Assembly: GCF_021018805.1 (NCBI RefSeq) | Contig: NC_086253.1 | Coordinates: forward strand, 9,116,735-9,180,734 | Source of the DNA: Prinia subflava | Lineage: Eukaryota; Chordata; Aves; Passeriformes; Cisticolidae | Direction: 5' to 3' | DNA length: 64,000 bases | Shown: piece by piece, positions 46,601-61,600 of the stretch | Numbering within the stretch: position 1 is the first letter of the stretch | Layout of the letters: each line of letters starts with the position of its first letter | Position numbers and translations under genes: made by a program | The notes under the pieces: generated by a model | Seen by the model: only the letters and a program-made list of their open reading frames with translations | Database searches by the model: none | What the model was told of the DNA's origin: nothing

Positions 46601-49600
46601 CCTTCTTCCTCCTGACTTTCTATTTCAGTTTGTACTGTCTGGTTCCTTAATTATTTTAAACAGACATTACAATGTGATATAGAGCCTGAAAGGATACAAC
46701 TTCAGGAATTATTTTAATATGCAATTACAATACTACATAATTAGAAATGATAATTGCAATTAATGAATATAAGTGGCATTTGCTGTACCAGAATTGGCAG
46801 TATATTTTGAACTGAAATGATCTGAGATCTTTGTTCCATCGCAGAGTCCATTAATCTTCATTGATTCAGTCATTATGTAGGATTTTAAGCTTCTTCTTAT
46901 GCACTAGACATTGCAGAGACAGAGTCCTGAGTACAGCTGAAAAACTTGCAGATATCTATCTTCATAATTTCATATAATAGTATATAATATAATTTGTGGG
47001 TTGGTTTTCAGCTGCATTATGAGTTTTTTGTATTTGTATTTCAGTGTTTACAGAGGATGGATATTTATGCAAATTTCCTTTCCGGTTTGGTGGAAGGTTT
47101 TATCATACGTGTTTATCAAATTCATTTTCCAGAAAGAAATGGTAAGTTGACATTGCTCATAAATGAAAGCAGCATTCAAGTGAAATGCCATCCTTTCAGT
47201 GCTTTAATCTTGCTTTTGGAATAGTTAGCATGAGCTTGATGCTGTGCCCAAGGAGCCTGGTGCAGTTCTCTGCTGACAGTCATGGCCCTCGGGTCAAGAC
47301 GTGCTCAGGGGGGAGGGAGCCCTGGCACTGGGTTTCCACAGCCACAGGATGCTCAGGAGCTGCAGAAATGTTTCCTTGCTGCCCTTCCTATTGGAACTGC
47401 AACTTATATGTGTGACAGGAGCTTGTACACAAAAAACAGGACTGATAGAGCAACTGGTAGAAACCCTCTGCTGTGGGAGAAAGGAGAGACACAGACTCCT
47501 GCAAGAGAGGACACTTGGTTAAGGGACTGTTTGATTTGTGCAGGCTGTTCTTGTGCTGCAGCAGAGACCATCTGATCTTTGAGGAAAACTGTTTTCTCCC
47601 TGCCCCCATGTCTCTAATTTCTATCCAGATTGTCACCCCTTTGGACAGTGCAGTATTCAGAAGTGAGGTATTACTCCTGTTTGTTGGTTAATGATTTATT
47701 CTACTAATGTGTTTAAGGCCAGGTCTCCTTCTTCTGGGCAAAGGTTACTCTTTTACTTTTGCAGAAGCTGTTAGAAGTATTCATGATCCATTTTTGGAGT
47801 AGAGGCAGTCAGGTAGAAACCCTACTGAATTAAAGCACTGAATAAAAAGATGAACTTTGCAGACAAACTCATATGATAGCCATATACTTACTGAAACCAA
47901 AGGCAACAAAGCAGAGAATATGTGGGTACCAGTAATGTGAAATTCTGTCCAGGTCAGCCATGTGAAAGGCAAACACTTGCCTGTTTTTAGGGTGGAGATA
48001 ATATTTTCGAGTTTATTTTACTTGACCAGACAGGGCAGAAGTCTCATTTTTTATCCTGGACTGTCTAATCTTTTCATGATCTGTCTTTCTGATGACATGT
48101 CTGTTTCAAGTGTAGGTGTAAAGTAAACAACACAACACAAACCTGCTTACACAAATGGACACCAAGCTTCAGGGTAGGAAACCATTTCAGAATTTCTCCA
48201 ATATCCACAGATAAAACCCAGCTAATAAAAGCCTCCAGAAAACAAGAATTTGTGACTATCTTAACTAATCTTTCCCTTAAGAAAGGGAATTGGAATAATT
48301 TACCAGTTTGAATCCTGTCTTTGATGAGCTGTAGCCATATCACTTTTATGACCTTAGTACCCACTTAATTTCATGCAATGCTTAAGAGGGATCCTGTTAA
48401 TACATGACACTGTGTATTTGTTTTTAGCCAGTTAGGCCACAGAAATGGAAAAACCTGTGAATGGATGGGGTCCAAGGTTAGAGCACACTTCAGAGCTGAC
48501 CTTGAACAACTTGCTCTTATGCTTCCGACTTTTAAAAAGGCATTTACAAGCAGGGAGACAAGGAGGAGGACAGCTGGAGTTATTTGGATTTGACAGACCA
48601 TTTCACCCTATGGGTGACCTTCTGACCAGTGTTTGCTCATCCCTCCTAAGCTAAAAGCAACTTAATGTGTGACTTCAGGCACAGAGATGCTGGGAAAAGA
48701 GCCCTGAGCAGCAGTTGGCAAAGCTGCTCTGTGCCCTTCCTGTGTGACTTGGCACTAACCCAGGCTGGGCTTACACTGCATAACCGAGCCCTGGGCACCT
48801 GGTAGGCAGCAGGTGAGGGCTGGGCTTGTGTCCTTCCTGCCCCTGCCTCCTGTGAGCTGCTGGGAAGGGATGAGGGGAGGCTGGGTCCAGGCTGCCTCTT
48901 CGGGGAAATTCCAGGAAACCAGACCAGCAGAACACTGACTTACCTGTTTAAATTCATGTCCTCAGTCCCCCCAAGTCATACTTTGAGTCAGGACTACAGG
49001 CAGGACTTTACAGTGCAGGCAAACCCCACTCAAATTTGGTTTAGATTTATGTTTTCTCATACTACATACATGCACAGATACTGTGTTTCAACGTAAATCT
49101 GCTCCTGACCACAGAAAGTTCGCTCTGCTTTCTTTGAGGGTGACAAACAAGTTGTATCTTTATAAATATTTATTGAAGATACAGGAAAGGACAAAATAAT
49201 TGCACTATTTAAATAACAGACTTCCTTTAACAGCATCCTCTATTGCTTTTCCCCTTAATTATAATATCTTTTCACAGATAAATTTCCATTTAGTGGCCTA
49301 TTACCAAATATTACATGATATCTTGCTAAAGATATAGTGTAAATTTTCCTTTTGTGCTGAGGAGAAAAAAACATATCTGGAATTGCTACTAAGTTTCATT
49401 GGTACCTCCAGAAAGACAGAGCAGTGTAGGGACAGACAAAATGGGGGTGCAGTGAAAATTCATGAGAATAAAAGGAGAGGGTGGTCTGAACTGGACCAAG
49501 GTGTGGCTGCAGGGAAGCTGCCAGCACCCTGTCCCTGTGTCCCAAGGTGGGGTGGGTTCCCCAGATTCTGCTCAAGGGGAATTTGGGCTATAAATGAGGA

Positions 49601-52600
49601 GCTGCTGCTCATACCCTGCAGAAGCTTTATCCTGTGCTTGAGTTCTTGATGGGCGGGGTCCCTGTGCAAGGCTGAGCTTAGGTCTGTGTAGGAAGGACGT
49701 GATCTTATCATCTTCCTTGGAAACAAGAAGATAACTTTTGATATGTTGGCCACAGACTGAAAACAGTGGTTTTTGGCCAGCTGGATTACAAGATGGGGAA
49801 TTTATGACAGTCCTGGAAAGAAGAAGTACCTGTAGGCTGAGCTGGGAGATGTCAAGCATCAGGCTCTGAATTCTCCTGGAGCTGGCAGCTGTTGGTCTGG
49901 TGTTGTCAGGAAAAGTCTGGCAGTGTCTCATGCTCAGGACAACACCCAAAAAGGTCTCAGGCAACCTCCAAGTCTCAAACATAGTGACAACACTATGTTT
50001 GATGTGTGTGTAGGTGTGATGGCAAAGCTCTTTCCTTACCCCTCTAGCCTGGGTCTTTGCTTGTTCTCCAAAACATCCTATTTTTAAGGCTCCCTATGCC
50101 CCTGGTGGGAAAACCAGACTATTTTCCATTTCTCCTGCCTGCTGGTTAGGCCTCATCTGTTTGTCACCCTTTTGTTTGTCCATTCCCATGTTGTTTACCA
50201 TGTATGGATTTAAAACATTATTCAAATCAATCCCTTGTAGTGGACTTTTCTGATATAAGTAGTTCAGTATCTCTGTCTTTGTTTTCTTTTTCATGTTAAC
50301 AATTTTATATGCCAAGTTGATGTAAAGGTGTTTGCTATCCCATAAATTTTGAGTGTGGGTGCATTTGTAAATAGGATAAAGAAATAATTAGGCCATTGGG
50401 TTGGTTTGGTGGCTGGAGGTAACATTCCACAACACTGAAATGTCACCCTCACACAAAACATTCTTAAAAGGACAGGAGGGAGACAAGTGAAATAGCTTTG
50501 AGGATGAGCTGAGATTCTCACAGGGAGTGAGATCTGTGGTGGAAAACCCAGAAGGATTATGTCTGTGCAAGAAGCTTGGCAGCTAGGAAGCAGCTTGGTG
50601 CTGCATGGGAGGACCAACCTCATTGCAGTCACTGCAAGGCAATAGGGAGGGACTGGCTGTGGAGAGAACGAGTGGGAGCACCAGTGGTTTGTGGAAAGCT
50701 GGTAAAAGAAGCCTCTGCCAGGATCTCTGACAACAAAAACCTTTTAAGATGGAAAAATATGAGATTCCTCTTTGCTTAGAACTTGGCTGCTGCTAGACAG
50801 TGACACAAGAAGTGCTGAAGACACTTCTAACTCATCTCCATTCTCGTGCATACTAGACCACCTTTAAAGTAAACACAGGCCACTTCCCACTGAAGGATCT
50901 TTAGGGGATTTCCATTAACTCCCAGCAGTTGCATCAGCCTTAATTCCTGTGAGAGAACAGCCTCTTTAAGTATGTGCCACGTTAATCTGCGCCAGACTAA
51001 CAAGCACCTCTTTTAGTGCACCTTAGATAATTGAGGTCACCAAACTTAATATATGTGGCCTATTCAGATGCTCCATAGGAATTATGCATTTTAAATACCA
51101 CATAACATCTAATTAAGAAGGAAAATAGGGCAGTCTAAATGTAGACATGCGCTACAATGAAATTTCAATCTAAGTTGGACATCCTAGGGTGAAAAAAATT
51201 TGATCACATAGCTGCTCAAGGAATGATAAAACCATGCATAATGAAAACAGATCATCAGGCACATTAAATAAACTCCAGTGTCTTCTAGTGTCGTGCAGCT
51301 GGTATCTATTATTCTGTGTGATAACTGGCTAGGGAGGATGTTTTGGTGGATGGTGCACTGGGACAGGACGTGGACCTCCAAGGTTCTGCCTCAGTTCAGC
51401 CACGTGCTCCCTGTGTGTCCTCAGAGAGGCCCCCAAATCTACTCCTGCAAAAGAGGAATAGCAGCTCAGTGCTCCTTGGAGTGTTCTGAGCCTGAGATAA
51501 CAGACTGAGATAACAGACCACCAGTGAGGGTGTGCAGGACCCAGTCCCCCGCTCTGAAAAAAGGACAGGTTTTATGTGAGCCTTTGGAAATCACCACCGT
51601 GTCAGTCATTTCCTCATTTCATCTTGCAAGCTCCAAAATAAGAATGCTTTAAAGGAACTGAGTGTGAAAAGGGTGAAATATGTTTCTCACTGAAAGTCAG
51701 GGAAAAGTCCCTTTGTGGACAGTCTCCTGCCTCCACAGATTATGACAGTACCAGTCAGGCATCAAAAATGGACTGGGTCCTGTTTTGCTTGTTTTGTAAT
51801 AAGTAAAGAAGATATAACTTACTTGCTTTTATTTGCTTTTGTTTTTTATTTCTGTTATTCATTTTCTAATCCCAGAAATAGAATGTTGGGTTTTTCTGAA
51901 GGATTCATTGAAAATCCCAGGTCCTGCATTTACATCTTATTTTTCATCTGTTTTTAATTTGAGAGAAGTGGACCAGAGCAACTATAACAAAAGAAAGCAT
52001 TTTTTTTCCTCTGCGCTTAAGAGCATTTGAATTAAACTGATGCTAATTAGAAAACAACAAGCATGATTTTCCAGGTTGCTGGAGTGTGAGGGCCCTGTAG
52101 TTTCAATGCAAACATCCAGGTTGTTTAAAGATGCACTAAGCTGCACCTTTGATTCTTTTCAGGTGTTCAACAACACACAACTTTGACCGGGACAGGAGCT
52201 GGGGACACTGTGCTTTGTTGCCCAGAGACCACTCAGGTAAGGCAAGCCATTGCTGAGTTGCTCCAGATTACCTGGCTCCTACTTTGCCTGCAGGAAGGAG
52301 GGACAGTGCATTCAGTATTTTAGTTGTGTGTTATTTTGAAGAAAGCCTTCCCATCAGCTGTTTCCATAATCTCTCTGTGACGCTGCACAAGCGTAGCATT
52401 AGACTGTGAACATCACCCAGCCTTTAATTCACTCTCTGTTGACTAACTCAAAGCCATGGAGAGAAATTATGGTAATGCCAGCATGGAAATCCAAACTCCT
52501 GCTGGAGCCAAACACAAAGGTGATCATCTTCTCCTCCCTCATGGCTTGGATGTGCCTTTCAGCTTTCCCTTCATTTACACAGCTGCATTTTCTGTCTGCT

Positions 52601-55600
52601 TGACCAGTTAGTTTTTTAGAAGGCACAGAAACATTTGATGCCCTGTACAACACACAGCCACCACTTCCAGCTTTCCTTTCTTGAGATCTCCAGGGAAAGA
52701 GCAGATCTCAAATCCAGACTTCCTTGAGCTTTGGACTGTGTCAGAGATGAAAAGAGGCCAGACGTGTTCATTGCAGGAGTCCTGAGGGATGATGAAAGGA
52801 TTACTTAGCTGAGGAGCTCTGTGGCTTCGTGTGGTCACCACACTCCAGTGCTACAATTACCTCATTGCGAAAGTCTGTCTAAAAGGGGAAGTCAAGGTCT
52901 GTGGCAAAGTCACCTTTATATATAAAAACCACTTTAATTGATACACTGGGTAAAAGTTCACCTGGGAATATGCATCCCTGCCTTCAGCAGTGTCTCAGTG
53001 ACTAGCCTTTGCTTTTATATATATATATCTATAAATTCTCATTTCATACAGCCACAGACCAGCTTGAAAAATTGTGTGTTGCACTGGCCAAACTTGATGC
53101 CCTTGAGGCTTTTTTTGGATCTGTGTCTAAATGCTGATCCTGTTCCTCTTTTTGCCATCTCACTATTCTAAAATGAGACACATCTTATTTAGTCTGCAGG
53201 GTATGACCAGTAGCCTTAGATACTCACTTCCCACTTTCAAAAGAAGGGCTTTTTTCACCAACCCCTTTCAGGGAGCTCTCCACAGTGTCAGGAGCCTTAT
53301 TGCCAAGCTGATTACAATCTACCAGAGCACTTAAAAAGCCAAGTTAGCTGAATCACGCTGACAGTCTAAAATTAGGCAGAGCACAGCATCACCTTTTTAA
53401 ACATAACTACTTTAAATTGTTTTCCAGCCTGGCTTTAAAACAGATTAACAGTAGATCAGAGGCCAGTGACCTAGCCCCAAAACAAGCAGCAATGTATACA
53501 ACTTTGTAATGCAAGCGTGGCAGACATGAGAGACTTATGGGCAGTTCATGCTTACAAGAGTCAGGTTATGAGGGCTGTACTTAGTTATTATCAGTGGTTT
53601 CCCAGAGCTTAAAATGTTGATAGCTGTGACTTGTGACTGCTTTAATCCTCCAGTGAAACACTCACTGTGCTGGTGACAGCTGGCTGACTCAAGGAGACTC
53701 TTCCAGGAACTGAAAGAGCTGTCCAAGTCCAGGGTTACACATCTGGGGGTGCCTTGTGCCACCTCTGTCCCTCTGTCTGCCTGTCATCATTATCCTGCCA
53801 GACACCTGGCTGCCTGCAGGCCTTTTTGGGCTTCCTGGCTCATTTTTGCCTGTTACCCACAACAGTGTGTGATAGGGTGGGTTGGAACAAGAAAGCTGCC
53901 CTGTCTGCCTGCCAGGGTGTGTCTGTCAGTGTACCCTGACATCAGGGAGGGCTTTTCCTGGCTACTGGTTTTCCTTCAGGAAACAAAAACCAAAAACCAA
54001 ACCAAAAAGTTATATGTGTGAGAGACGAAAGGAAAGAGAAAAAAGGATGGGGTAGCTGGAAGAGATCACTGCTTTATTTCTGGAAGCATTTAGAATTTGA
54101 AAAAATTAAATAAAAGGGTTTTTGCTGTTATTTTATTTATAAATGTAAGTCTACTTAGCTTTTTTTAAAGCAGCAAGTACTGTATTTGGACTTGGGAAAT
54201 GTTTAACAGGTCATTAACCATAGCTTGGAGTATAGGCTTATGACAAGGTTGAAAGGAAAAGCAACATAAAGGATGAAGAGAATTTGAAGCAAAACAAGGA
54301 AAATTTGCCTGCTGTGGAAGAAATAAGCAGTCATACTGAACAATGCTGATCTTTACAATGTGTAAAATAATACTTTTTTTTTTAACCCACTAAAGTATTA
54401 AATCTTTGCGTGTTTCTTTCTTGAAAAACAAGAAAAAATGGAATTTCAGGGAGAGGGTATCCATAAGAAGTTGGTGAGCAGTGTATCCATTGGTATGGAA
54501 GAGGAGCTTCTTTACAGCAAAGACTGGAGCACAAACTGTCTCCAGGCCAAGAATGCCACAGTATGTGACAAGTCAACTTCAAAACATTGGAGGTGCTTAC
54601 AAACCAGTGTTGAGTGCTGGAGGCTTTGATCCAAAAAAATACATCTGCCAAATTCAAGGGAAAGTTTTACCAAGAAGCTTTTAGCTTTAGGATGAAGTGA
54701 AGCTTGGGTAGGAAGTTTCTGCTGGAGGGAGGTGTTAGTATCCATACACATGGGCCAGCTGCTCTGTGCATGCATAGCTCACATATATGTACAAATATCC
54801 ATAAATGTGAAATGCCCCTGTAGGTGGCACTTCCAGATTTTGGGCAGTCTGGTGGGACTACTTCTCTGAATGTCTGGAAATCTTGGACAAATGGCCAAAA
54901 CCCCCGGGAGACCCAAACATGGGGGAGAAAATTGCCAGACAGTATTTTTAAGATCCCTCTGGACTGATATGGAAAGAAGCAGTAGAGTGGTGTGGGCTGT
55001 GCAGGCCACAGGAAGAGGCATCATGCCCGGAGGAGCTCTGGGGAAGGTGGGCAGCAGAAAGACAAAGTTTTTGTTGGGAAATACAGGCAGAAAGGTGAGA
55101 CAAGGCTACTGCTCAATCAACAGAGTCTTGGAGAGGTGAAGCTGCAGTAAAGACAAGGGCTAGCAAGCATGGAGTGTTTTACCCATGAGGGTGCTTTAGA
55201 CAGTGCTGAGAAAGTGTGGACTTGGCGCTGCCCAGTCAATGGATAGTTAATAGTGGGCAGGATTCCCCACTGGGAACTGAGATGTGTCCATCTGCTTATG
55301 AGCAGAAGTTGTTCCTGGACTCCAGGAAAGACGTGGAGCATGCCTGGAACACAGAACATGCCTGGAAGGTCAGACTGGAGTGGTGGGTGGGATGTGGGGA
55401 GGGACAGATTGAGAAAGAAATGAATGAGTGGAAGTGCTTTTTGCAGATTTAACAAGGGCACAGAAAGTTTCTTGAGCATTTGGTACAGCAGAAGATGCCT
55501 TGGAGATCACGTCATGGTTTGGATGTAGTGGGAATAGGAAATAGACGATTTTCCTTTGAGGAAACATTACTGCACTAGATGTTTCATAACTATCAGCAGC

Positions 55601-58600
55601 AGGAAGAGTAGGAATGTCACTGACTTGCTTTCCCTTGATGTTATCCTGGGTTGAAACTACCAGTGAACACACCCAGCCCTGCTGTCTGATAGGAATTACA
55701 TCACTCTCTTCTGAAGTAAATATTTTGAGTCATGCAGGGGAACCTCAGATTTACACTGCTGTAGCAGACTTCAGGATGCACCCGTTGTGCTTCGCTTCAG
55801 CCGTGCTTGTGTGTGCCTGTGCATGTTGCATCCCATGCTCAGGACACGCTGTCTAGCTGAAGAAGCACCTGGATTGAGTAACCCTGGAGATGGCCTAGCA
55901 GAGTTTGACTAGGATTAAAAAGGAAGATTTGAATGCAGACAAGCTGTTGGGCCAGCTCTGAGAAGGTGTAAACATGCTGTTGGTTAACTGCAGGGGAGAT
56001 ACAACCCTCAGCACTGGCTGAAATCTGAAACACTGCCTGACCAACAAGACTCTTACTGCTTTTGCACTGCACATTGTCAAGTAAAGCTACCATTGCAGGA
56101 GTTGTCCTGGCACCTAACTCCTCTCCCACTACATTTTCTCATCATTCAGAAAGTTCCCTAGTAGATGGAGATATGTAAGACCGATCCCGTTTTCATCTTT
56201 CTTGGCGTGATTTACTCGGATGTGCTTTGTGGTTTGCTTTATAATTTTTCCCTTGGTTCCAGCTGTCCATTAGTTTTAGACATAATCCAAAACCCCAGAG
56301 CAAATTCTTCTGTCCTTTGTGCGGTTTGAAAGGGATGTGTGATCCCGGGGTGGAGGTGGCTGCAGGGCAGGAGGCCGGGCAGGGGTAGCAGCCTTCCTCC
56401 CTTCCTTCCTCCCTTCCTCCCTCCCTGTGCAAAGGCACAGCTCCATCTTGTGGGCACCTGTCCCGTCCTCTTCCTCACCACGGTGCCAGCTCTGGTGACT
56501 GCAGCTGTGCCTGGACCTACCCCCTTCAGACAGCTTAGTCTGGGGGTGCAGGTTCAGCTCAGTGATTTACCATATGGTTTTTAAAAGCTGGATAAAATTT
56601 ACAGCTGGAAACGATCTCACTGTCGATTGGTTGGACAAGCTTTGTTTTATGTTAATAATGGTATTAAACCCATTGAACCGAAATGGTTCATGGAGCCAAA
56701 AGGACAAAGCATGATTTACACCATGCTTATTAACAACTTCTTATGTGGCCTTCCTAGATCACTGTGCAGACAACCCCTGCCAAAACGGAGGGACCTGTTC
56801 TCTCACCCACAGCCACAGGATGTACCACTGTACCTGTCCTGAGGAATTCACAGGCGAGGACTGTCAGCTGAGTAAGTACCTTCTACCACGAGTGTTACAA
56901 CATGAAATATGAATAGTAAGTAGAGCTCATTAATGTTTGCTTAATGAAAAGGTAGTGCTGTTGTGATGGGAGAGACCACTGCAGCATGAAAGTTTGTGTA
57001 GGTGGATTTCCAAATGGTTATGACAGACAATCCATTCTTAATAGGACAACTGAAAATAGCTTGACTGTACAATTATAAATCCCAGTATGCTCTGAGCATG
57101 GGAAACACAATAAGCCTCTTGCTTTTCCTTTGCTGTTTTTAAGATTTAAATATCCCTGTTTGGAAATTGCCAATATCTAGAGATATGAAAAAGCAGCCCA
57201 ATTTCAGGGGATGCCTTATCCCTTATGCACATGCATGTACTTGGTACAGTGATGCTGCCCTGCTCACAGGGCTTTAGGAAAAAGCCACCTCTGTCCTGAG
57301 TTTCCTGGAGCTGCTGCTCTCCTGCCTCAGTGCCTCCACGCTGTGGAGGATGGCTAGCTTGAGCAGCACTGTCAACAAACATGGATCTGCTCAACAGGAA
57401 AAAGGGATGAGCAGGGAATGCTAATAGGGATCGTGTGCTGTTTCTTGCAAGAAACAACATCTGAACGCTTGTGTTGTTTGTATAACTTCGTTTCAGAGAA
57501 ATGTTTTGACAACAGTCTCTACCAATTCTTTGATGTGGGTGCGAGCTGGTCAAGAGTTCAACAAGGAGTAGTGGAGCAGTGCCTGTGTGTGAACGGCCAG
57601 ATGGAGTGTGGGCCTGTGGAGCACAAAAGTAAGGCACTGTTTTGGACCACAGCTGAGGGTCTGCATGGGGTGGGGATAAAGGACAGTGAGGGTATCAAAG
57701 CCTGAGTGAAGTAACACACCCTACACACACCTACAGCTCATGTACCCTCTCTAAACCACAATATTTTAGCTTTCCTTTCCAAGGGTGAGCAGTTACACTG
57801 ACCCAGGAAATCCCTTCAATGTGTCCATCCTTATTTGAGGAAGCAACTATTTGCATTATGATGAATTTTAGGGACACACATCAGTGTTTTCTTCGAGAGG
57901 GATGAAAGCCTGATCTGCAGCACGTGAGAATACACAACAGGTTATGTGGAAGAAGTGGTAAATTTTTTTCTCCAAAACTATAACCTGCCTGAGAGGCACA
58001 CCCTGCACACCAACAATTACTTCACATTGCTGTTTCACCTCTGTGTTTCTTCCCAAGCCCATCCCACTCTTAAGCTGCCAGCATGTAAATTTTACCTGCC
58101 TCCAAGATCCCATAAGGCCTGCATTGGCCCCAGAGTCCCCGTGGCTTTGGCCAATTCCTGGCAGGGGTGGTGCTTACATTATGAAGCCTCCTCCCTGTTT
58201 AGGGGCAGCCAGCAACTCAACACCCTGGCCAGCCAGCACAGGATATGCACTTTGGGTTGTCAACCTTCTCAAGAAGCCAGCACAGCACCTTTCATTTGGA
58301 GGAGAGGTGTTGGGAAACAAATCACATACCTCACCTATACATATGCTCTGGTGTGGCTATTCTGTTACTCAGTCTGGCTAACTTTTACCCTGCCCAGATT
58401 CACAAGTAAGTAACATTACAAATAAGTTTCATAAAAACCCTTTCAAATATATAGGTGCTTTTATTCCCACCTTATGTAACTGGAAACTAAAATATCAGTG
58501 GCTTTCTAGGACATTGAGAGTCCATGTGAGAGTTGGGAAATTTGATAGGGCTTAATATTTCCCAGTTACAGATCTTAAATATTTAACTGAGCTCCCTATT

Positions 58601-61600
58601 AGATATGTTATTGTAAATTCTAGTAGAGCTCAGTGGCAAGCCTGGAACTGGGAGAACCCTCCATAGAGAATGAAGTGTTAATACCATCATCACTACTAAT
58701 AATAATCACCACCCCCATTTTACCTATTGTTCATTGATAATATCTTTCAATAGCTGACATTATCCAATAGCAGTGAAAACAATGAGACAGACTTTAGTGG
58801 GCAGAAATCAGTGAAGTTTCCTTTTCTTTAATTTATCACAAATGTAGGTCTGAGATAAGCAAAAAAGAAAAACTTCCCCCAAATGTATATGCACAGAGGA
58901 GATGCACTAGAGGAAGTTAAAATGGACTGATTCTCTGGGATGATTTGTACCTTTGGTTTGATCTTTGGTTGTGTTTTCTTGTAGGTTGTGTTCATGATCC
59001 TTGCATGAATGGTGGAGAGTGCAAGATGGTCGCCTCCACTGGGAAAATAGTATGTGACTGCAAAGAAAATTATGCAGGGAAGTATTGCAATATTGGTAAG
59101 TATAACAACCTACAGGGGGACTGAATTAGGAGTTTTCATCTGGGTGTAAGGCTGCTGGGTTTGGCTCTGTTGTATTCTGCATTTGAGGACATTCCTTGTA
59201 ACAGCTGAAGAGTCAAACAGAACAAGGATTTAATGTATTTCTCCAGTGTAAAACATAGCACACACTTCACCACTGAGACTCTGGTTCTAAAAATATTTTT
59301 TCATGCCCTTCATTTGATAGAAAATCAAACACAGAAATTTTAATCCAATTACACATGCCTATAAATTAAGTGCATGCTTCCATTTTGCAGAATCAGTCAC
59401 AGAATTGTACTCTGGAGCTATTGCCTCCCTACAGATCCAAGCATCCCCTCGTAAAACAGGGATTTATGTTTGACAAAATCTAGCAGCCATTCTTTGGTGG
59501 CACTAAGTGAGTGTGGGACAAAGAAAATGCTCACCCTTTGGGTTACCCTAAAGTTAATAGCACATTTAGCCCAGTGCAGGTTATACAAACCCCCTTTCTT
59601 TCTCTGGTGGGCCAGGGCAGAGAAATCTGCTTTTTGGTATCTGTGTGTTACTCCTGTTTTGCATTTTAGATGCTACATAATTTTGATACAACTTTCCTCC
59701 AGAAGACTTAACATTTATCCCTGCAAGGGTTAAATCTGCTTGCAAAACTTGCTTGCATGCTGTATCTGTCAGTTATGCCAGTGGCTACTTTTTAAATAAA
59801 TGCACATTTTAGGTGTAAATTTTAATAGACCTTCAGTCACACTATCCTGTGACTCCATGAACTCACTGGCTCTATCTTTCTGACTGTATAAATCCCATGG
59901 CTCATCAAAACTGACTGAGGACATGACCCAGTAGCTCTGGTGGGCACTTGCTTAATCCCAATGGGGAGGTAAAAAAAACCCGTTAATGAACACTGCAATT
60001 TATATCTGGCATTCTTTTTGTTACTCTGATAGCTAACAAATGGGGTAGCCAACTATTCTTCTGGAGAAAAAAATCCATTTGGGAGACCAGCAGTACAGCT
60101 GGAATAGCAAATAGCAAAGTAAATTGGTGAATGGGTAAATTGGACAGTGCATGAGCTGGTCCTGAGCGTTCACTCACCAGGTATCTGTTGAATCATGTGA
60201 AATGGATTTGTGACTCTTTTAAGTCCTTCATAAGCAGTGCTATTTTAGCTCAGTTGTTCTGTCCTTTAGTTACCCTGGGGAGGTTGCCCCAGGGAATGCT
60301 GCTGCAGGGGTCTGGGTGAGGGGCTGCACAGCACTCGTGTGACCTGGAGCTCAGGGCAGGGCTGCACTCTAATTTTCACATTAAACTGCTTTCCCAATTC
60401 CTGTTTTATTATCAGCTTCCCCTGCCTGGAGCAGCAGTGGTGCACAGAGACATCCACCCAGCAGGGCCTGGATCATAAATACCAGGATGGCAGTGCTGGA
60501 GCTGTCATACCGGTTTCTGTCTGACTAGCCTAGAACAAGAAATAAGCAGGTGCTCTTTGATTATTGAAAATAATAAAACAAATATTTGGTTTGCTAAACA
60601 AGTAACTCTGGATGCTTACAATCCATCTATGTTCAGCTGCCTGACACCCCTACATGGAACAGGAACTGAAGGATTGTGTTTATGTGTCAGGGCCTTGCAA
60701 AGAGTCTTAAAAAGGAAAAAAACTCTTTGTCCAGATTTAGTCATTCCAAATTAATGCAAATAAATGAGTCTTCAGGTCTATAGACCTGGTAGTATCATGA
60801 CAGTAGGGCAATGGCATTCTGATGAAAGTGCTACCGGTTTGTATTCTCTGAGCACCCAGAAATGATTTTAAAATAATTGTTGGATTAATTTTTTCTTTGA
60901 CCTTTCAATTTGATGCAGTGAACAGAAATGGCTTTTTTCTTTGTTTCCTTTTTACTGTCTTGTATAGTTTCTTGTCTGACAGGATGTTCTTGTGAGGTTA
61001 CCCTTTAGTCGGAATAGCTGGTGGCTATAATGCTTGATTCAGAGAAAGTGTTACAGTATTTCCTCTCCAAAGTGTACTTTATTCTGAATTATCAGTTAAA
61101 CAGGCAACCTTAAAGCCAAGGTGTGATGCAAAAATGTCTTCTTATATTTCCTTTTTTTTTTTAAACAGAAATCAATCAATTTTAATAAACAGGAAGTCTC
61201 CCAGACTGTTATTGAGCTGAAATGTGTTTGAGGTATCTGTGGTGTCCTCTGCCCTTGACTTACACAAAGAATAACCAGCCTTCATATGTGTCTAATGGAA
61301 AACCAGCAAATTTATCTTAACATTATATTCAACAAATATTAATAAATGAAGTACCATGCTCCATCTATCAGATCACAAGCCTAAGTACTACTGTGACTCA
61401 AGCATTGATACAGTAAAGCGAGGAGCAAAACCAGCAGAAAAGTACTGAGAAACACTTGTCTTGGTTGAGGACTTACTCAGCAGGTGCTTGGACCATCACT
61501 TCTGTCAGACCTTTACCTGTTTTCCATGAATTTGTCTAAACTCTTTAGTATTCCTTTATGCTTTTCTCTTTCACAGCATTCCATGTCAAGAAGTTCCCGA

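Noticed and set aside
57946..58413. 155-codon frame between the fibronectin I and second EGF exons of HGFAC
   Set aside because: No kringle, EGF or protease text. A second frame overlaps it, and the flanking exons join in phase without it.
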